From Bacteroidales bacterium (GTDB lineage: Bacteria > Bacteroidota > Bacteroidia > Bacteroidales > UBA1556): a stretch of 9,594 nucleotides of DNA. The translations under genes were made by a program, and so were the position numbers. Positions 6,042 to 9,594 of this stretch are shown here, one piece after another. Each line of letters starts with the position of its first letter. The stretch's first letter is position 1. A model generated the notes under the pieces. The model searched no databases and was not told the origin of the DNA. It saw only the letters and a program-made list of their open reading frames with translations. The stretch spans positions 1-9,594 of the forward strand of contig JAGLDA010000019.1 of the NCBI GenBank assembly GCA_023145955.1. The letters run 5' to 3'.

Positions 6042-7025
6042 ATGGAAATACTAGGCCCATTAAAATTCCTTCCTCTATTTAAAAATAAAATTTGGGGAGG
6101 AAATAAGATTAAAACAATACTGAAGCATGACTTCTCACCATTACCAAACTGTGGTGAGCTATGGGCTATCTCGGGAGTGCCTGGCAATGAATCTATTGTA
6201 GCAGAAGGGCCTTTAGAAGGCAACAACCTTAATGAGCTCCTAGAAATATATATGAGTGACCTCGTGGGTGATAAAGTTCATGATATTTTTCAGAATGAAT
6301 TTCCTTTGCTAATAAAATTTCTTGATGCCAATGATTGGTTATCCATACAAGTGCACCCTGATGACGAACTTGCTAAAGCTCGAGGCTTTGAAAGAGGAAA
6401 GACTGAGATGTGGTATGTCATACAGGCTGATAATGGAGCAAAGTTAATAAAAGGCTTTTCTCAAAATACCTCTAGAGGAGAATACTTAACTGCTCTTAAC
6501 GACAATACTCTTCCTGAAATATTAAACTATGAAAATACCAAGGAGGGTGATGCCTTTTATATAGAAGCAGGCAAGGTTCATGCTTTAGGACCTGGCATAT
6601 TGTTAACAGAGATTCAGCAAGCTGCTGATATAACATACCGAATGTACGATTGGGACAGGAAAGATGAAACAGGAAATGGCAGAAAACTACATACTGACGA
6701 AGCCATGGAAGCCATTGATTTTAAGGCTGAAAAAGGTGGCAAGATAGAATATCACTCACATAAAAACCAATCGATGCCAATGGTAGATGAAAAGTATTTC
6801 ACTACCAATATAATTGAAATAAACCAACCTATGGAAAAGAATTATGATGAGTTAGATTCTTTTGTTATATATATAATCACCAAAGGAAGTTTTATCCTTA
6901 AAAGCGAGCAAGGAAATATGGACTTGGGGATAGGTGATACAGTATTACTTCCTGCAATCACACAAAAAGTGGAATTGCACCCACTACCCACAGCTACTCT
7001 CTTGGAAGTATTTATAAAAATATAA
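6042..7025 (+). CDS. manA: Mannose-6-phosphate isomerase, class I (cupin, zinc-dependent)
   Basis: The 327-residue cytosolic enzyme interconverts mannose 6-phosphate and fructose 6-phosphate (EC 5.3.1.8), linking glycolysis to GDP-mannose and polysaccharide synthesis or allowing mannose use. The N-terminal PLKFLPLFKNKIWGG (6-20) and GELWAISG (38-45) are typical. The zinc ligands are all visible: Gln103 and His105 in SIQVHPDD, Glu122 in GKTEMWYV, His180 in GKVHALGPG. EIQQAADITYRMYDWDR (190-206) carries the conserved active-site Arg200. Length fits the short bacterial class I form. The ATG at 6042 is chosen; an in-frame TTG at 6015 would add nine residues but overlaps the promoter box. It stands alone on the plus strand, diverging from the GIN-domain gene and converging on the MG2/plug gene, with no polysaccharide gene beside it. 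Confidence 0.95.
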   Translation: MEILGPLKFLPLFKNKIWGGNKIKTILKHDFSPLPNCGELWAISGVPGNESIVAEGPLEGNNLNELLEIYMSDLVGDKVHDIFQNEFPLLIKFLDANDWLSIQVHPDDELAKARGFERGKTEMWYVIQADNGAKLIKGFSQNTSRGEYLTALNDNTLPEILNYENTKEGDAFYIEAGKVHALGPGILLTEIQQAADITYRMYDWDRKDETGNGRKLHTDEAMEAIDFKAEKGGKIEYHSHKNQSMPMVDEKYFTTNIIEINQPMEKNYDELDSFVIYIITKGSFILKSEQGNMDLGIGDTVLLPAITQKVELHPLPTATLLEVFIKI

Positions 7026-7065
7026 AAAGCTGATTATTGCACTTTAAGTTATCATTTAAAGAAGA

Positions 7066-8742
7066 TTACTCAACTTCAAAATCACGAGTAAAACAGAATG
7101 GTTTACCTTGGTTATCAAGCCCTTGAATAACCACACTATAATTATTAATTACATCTGATGTGCAAAACTTAATTTCAAATTTGCCATCATATATCATAGG
7201 ATTTGGATTCCAGCAAAGTGTGGTACGAGTATCTAAATCGTTATTCTCTGTTGAGAATCCATTATCAAAAGGCAAATATTCATTTAAGAAATTATAATTT
7301 ATTACCGCAGACGAATTAGCAAAATTAAATCCTCCGAAATCAGAATTATTGGTAATAATATTTACTATGCCACCAAAACTAACATCGCCCAATTGATAAT
7401 ACTGCTTTACAACCTCAATACGATTAATAGATTTGGGGCTTAATTCTAATACGGCATCCAAAACATTTACTACCACATAGTCAATCATAATTATAGGTTC
7501 GAGCACCAATGGAATCTCATTTTTATCATAAATTCTAGCTTTAGTTTTGCCTTTTTGCTTATAGAGTTGTGCGCCATTAGGTATTTCTTCAAAATACATA
7601 CGCAGCGTAGGCATATCCACATAATCCATTATTACCGTTACTTGATCAGGCTCATAATAAAAAGGTATAGCCTCCTTTTTTTCAGCTACAATAGTGGGTT
7701 TTACATTCTTGGTAAAGCTCTTTCTTAAAGCTATATTTTGAGAAAGCAATAATGCAAAGTTCTTTTGCTCATTAGTAAGTCTTAACTCTTTATTCAGCAG
7801 ATAGTTTGAATACGTATCGTAATCTTTAATAACTAACACTCTTGCATCTTTATCTACCGTATCAGTAGATATATAAACCTCTTGTTCGTTATAAATATTA
7901 GGCATACTCAAATAAAAATAACCATTAGAATCTGTGATTATAGCTTGAGTATTCTTAGTATTCATAATATTAACGAATATTCGTTTCCCACCATCAGTAT
8001 TACCACTATCAGTATGCGATAATTTTCCAATAAAAGTAAATCCCCTATTTTCATAAAACGCTAAGTTTGAATCCACACTAATATCAGCAATAAGCTCAGC
8101 CTTAAGCTTATTACTCGCAAATGCTTGTTTGGGAATTACTGAAATAGAAACCGATGAACTTGAATATAATAATGTATCCAAGACAAAGCTAAAACTAACC
8201 TTTTCGCGCTTAGTATACTTCTTTAGAAGTCCTTTAATTTCAATTTCAGGAGTATTTATTACAGAGTCTATATCAAGTTTAATCCTCTGATTACTTCCTA
8301 TTGTACAAGTATTAGCATCATTAATATTTACAATTTTAATCTCCAAAAAGGCATAAGAAGAAGGAGTGGTTCTCATTTGCCTGGTATAGGCTCTTAGTAT
8401 ATAATAACCACTTTTAAGATTATTTGGAATAAATATTTGCCCCTTGCCCATACCATTGGTAAGCATAAGTTTTATTGATGATTTAATATTTCCTTCTTGG
8501 CTAATTAAATCGCAATAAATATAATCGTGCTTACTATTTTTATAAATTAAAAACTCTGGAATAATAGTTTTTATTCCTATGATTTCGCCAACTACATAAA
8601 AGCTCTTATCGGTAGATAAATCAACAGAATAATTTATATTATTATTTTGAGCAATACTATTTTTTATGGGCATAGCAATGCACAAAAGCAATAATAAAAA
8701 GCTTTTTACAAATAATTGATATGAGTTATTATTATTCATCAT
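7066..8742 (-). CDS. Exported MG2 (macroglobulin-like) protein with TonB-receptor plug-like domain and no beta-barrel
   Basis: This 558-residue protein belongs to a widespread Bacteroidota family without a defined role. A signal peptide (hydrophobic 15-24) has likely cleavage at SIA|Q (31/32). Residues of about 38-140 are MG2-like: DKSFYVVGE (45-53), then NGMGKGQIFIP and LKSGYYILRAYTRQMR (109-124). About 234-305 is a carboxypeptidase-regulatory-like beta-sandwich (TDSNGYFYLSMP, 270-281). About 415-466 resembles a TonB-dependent receptor plug: MIDYVVVN, SPKSINRIEVVKQ (435-447), GDVSFGGIVNIITN (452-465). The end, TRTTLCWNPNP (505-515) to YSVVIQGLDNQGKPFC, matches the usual C-terminus of these proteins, so absence of a barrel is not a truncation. 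It starts 9 bases after the DUF4249 stop, so the two are an operon. A second ATG directly follows the first. Confidence 0.85.
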   Translation of the reverse strand: MMNNNNSYQLFVKSFLLLLLCIAMPIKNSIAQNNNINYSVDLSTDKSFYVVGEIIGIKTIIPEFLIYKNSKHDYIYCDLISQEGNIKSSIKLMLTNGMGKGQIFIPNNLKSGYYILRAYTRQMRTTPSSYAFLEIKIVNINDANTCTIGSNQRIKLDIDSVINTPEIEIKGLLKKYTKREKVSFSFVLDTLLYSSSSVSISVIPKQAFASNKLKAELIADISVDSNLAFYENRGFTFIGKLSHTDSGNTDGGKRIFVNIMNTKNTQAIITDSNGYFYLSMPNIYNEQEVYISTDTVDKDARVLVIKDYDTYSNYLLNKELRLTNEQKNFALLLSQNIALRKSFTKNVKPTIVAEKKEAIPFYYEPDQVTVIMDYVDMPTLRMYFEEIPNGAQLYKQKGKTKARIYDKNEIPLVLEPIIMIDYVVVNVLDAVLELSPKSINRIEVVKQYYQLGDVSFGGIVNIITNNSDFGGFNFANSSAVINYNFLNEYLPFDNGFSTENNDLDTRTTLCWNPNPMIYDGKFEIKFCTSDVINNYSVVIQGLDNQGKPFCFTRDFEVE

Positions 8743-8751
8743 TACATATTT

Positions 8752-9594
8752 TTATGGCCAAAAATCTGGTTTCTGAAGATATCCACCTCTAAAAGTGCAA
8801 TCCACACAAGCATTAGACATAAGTTTTCTTTGTGGAATCCCATTTTCCGAATATATATAAGCAGGGTATTCACTCCATAAGATTTCACGATAACCATATC
8901 TTAATATACGCATAGTACAAGAATTATCAATAATTTTGAAAGGTGAAGGAGGTACAAATATCCGTTTCTCTTTCAAAGAAGAAACACCGAAAAACCCCAG
9001 AACTTCAGCATCGCTACCACTAATACTTTTTAAATTTCCTTTTACAGCTATTGGCTGACTATTATACATACCTCCACTTTGATGTAGATTTTTTCGCATT
9101 TGAGCCCAATAATTATATGCTTCTTCACTAGTAGAGTACTGCTTTAATAATAAGCTATATGTATGCTGAAGTTTTTGAGTATAATTGGTAGTAAAATTGA
9201 GCTTATACTCATCATATTCATTTACACTAAACTCCTTGGTAGAAAGAGGATATACATCACTAATTTTGCTAGTAACCCAGCAATACATTTTTGAATAATC
9301 AGGAGGCACTACCCTATTAAGCTGACCATTCCACCAATACTCTAATGGATAAGGTGAATGATGCTCATAGGTTTCTATAATTTCGTATAAATAATACCTA
9401 CTATCCAACTCTGAAGCATGCATATCTGTATAAAACTGGTAACCTATTACATCTGAGCTAGGAATATCCTTAGTAAACCAATAGATATCACCAATATCAG
9501 GTGCAGAAGTATAATTTTCAAATCTAGATTCAATAACAACCCCATCAGGAGTTTTCACCTGAATTTTATAAGCTTGGTTTTTGTCTATAAATGC
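8752..9594 (-). CDS. DUF4249 family protein, 5' end beyond the window
   Basis: The frame stays open to the right edge (280 residues visible). A GTG at 9556-9558 could be taken as a start, but the upstream codons continue without a stop (AFIDKNQAYKIQ) into VKTPDG, a typical DUF4249 strand, so it is an internal valine. Family signatures are clear: YEIIETYEHHSPYP, CWVTSK, HTYSLLLKQYSTSEEAYNYW, QPIAVKGNLKS, GFFGVSSLKEKRIFV and the C-terminal CVDCTFRGGYLQKPDFWP with its paired cysteines. Members are usually lipoproteins of about 280-400 residues; the lipobox would be in the missing part. They are commonly encoded beside TonB-dependent receptors or MG2/plug proteins, as here. The function is unknown; a partner role at the outer membrane is an inference from that pairing. 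Confidence 0.9.
   Translation of the reverse strand, partial: AFIDKNQAYKIQVKTPDGVVIESRFENYTSAPDIGDIYWFTKDIPSSDVIGYQFYTDMHASELDSRYYLYEIIETYEHHSPYPLEYWWNGQLNRVVPPDYSKMYCWVTSKISDVYPLSTKEFSVNEYDEYKLNFTTNYTQKLQHTYSLLLKQYSTSEEAYNYWAQMRKNLHQSGGMYNSQPIAVKGNLKSISGSDAEVLGFFGVSSLKEKRIFVPPSPFKIIDNSCTMRILRYGYREILWSEYPAYIYSENGIPQRKLMSNACVDCTFRGGYLQKPDFWP

Noticed and set aside
7042..7061. Hairpin between the convergent manA and MG2/plug genes as a terminator
   Set aside because: The stem is only six A/T-rich pairs (CTTTAA/TTAAAG) with no T run on either strand.
7066..8742. Truncated TonB-dependent receptor
   Set aside because: The protein lacks a barrel, but its C-terminal WNPNP...VVIQG segment matches the natural end of MG2/plug proteins, so it is complete and not a pseudogene.
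9556..9558. GTG as the start of the DUF4249 gene
   Set aside because: The frame continues upstream without a stop to the window edge and encodes family-typical sequence, so the GTG is an internal valine codon.

Overview
The window looks like chromosomal DNA from a member of the phylum Bacteroidota. It is AT-rich throughout. It encodes a protein with a type B sorting tail of the type IX secretion system, a DUF4249 gene next to a macroglobulin/TonB-plug protein, and a GIN-domain (DUF2807) surface protein, all hallmarks of that phylum. Four starts are preceded by TAnnTTTG, the -7 element of the Bacteroidota primary sigma factor. I cannot place it below phylum level.

Layout: 1-125 (minus) is the N-terminal piece of ruvB, cut by the window edge. 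126-619 has no convincing gene and is the repeat-rich part of the window: three tandem palindromic units (274-373), a perfect 42-base direct repeat (379-420 and 525-566), and a 126-base compound palindrome (494-619) whose right end is the terminator of tRNA-Cys (620-690, minus). Then, all on the minus strand, come ribE (riboflavin synthase, 794-1402), a large T9SS-exported fibronectin-like protein (1448-4024), a 356-base gap with a promoter and a terminator, and a GIN-domain/beta-barrel protein (4381-5862). A divergent spacer leads to manA on the plus strand (6042-7025). It converges on a two-gene minus-strand operon: the DUF4249 gene (8752 to the right edge, 5' end missing), then the MG2/TonB-plug protein (7066-8742).

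The core genes (ruvB, tRNA-Cys, ribE, manA) are single housekeeping loci for recombination, translation, riboflavin synthesis and mannose phosphate metabolism. The other four proteins are cell-envelope proteins: three carry export signals, and DUF4249 proteins are usually lipoproteins. None has a function I can assign beyond family. I see no CRISPR array, transposase, phage gene or defence system. The most unusual signals are the compound palindrome beside tRNA-Cys, whose two arms keep the same stem-loop shape with paired base changes, and the adjacent palindromic tandem repeat. Two start sites were corrected from the sequence: manA begins at the ATG at 6042, not at an upstream TTG, and the DUF4249 frame runs off the window rather than starting at the GTG at 9556-9558.
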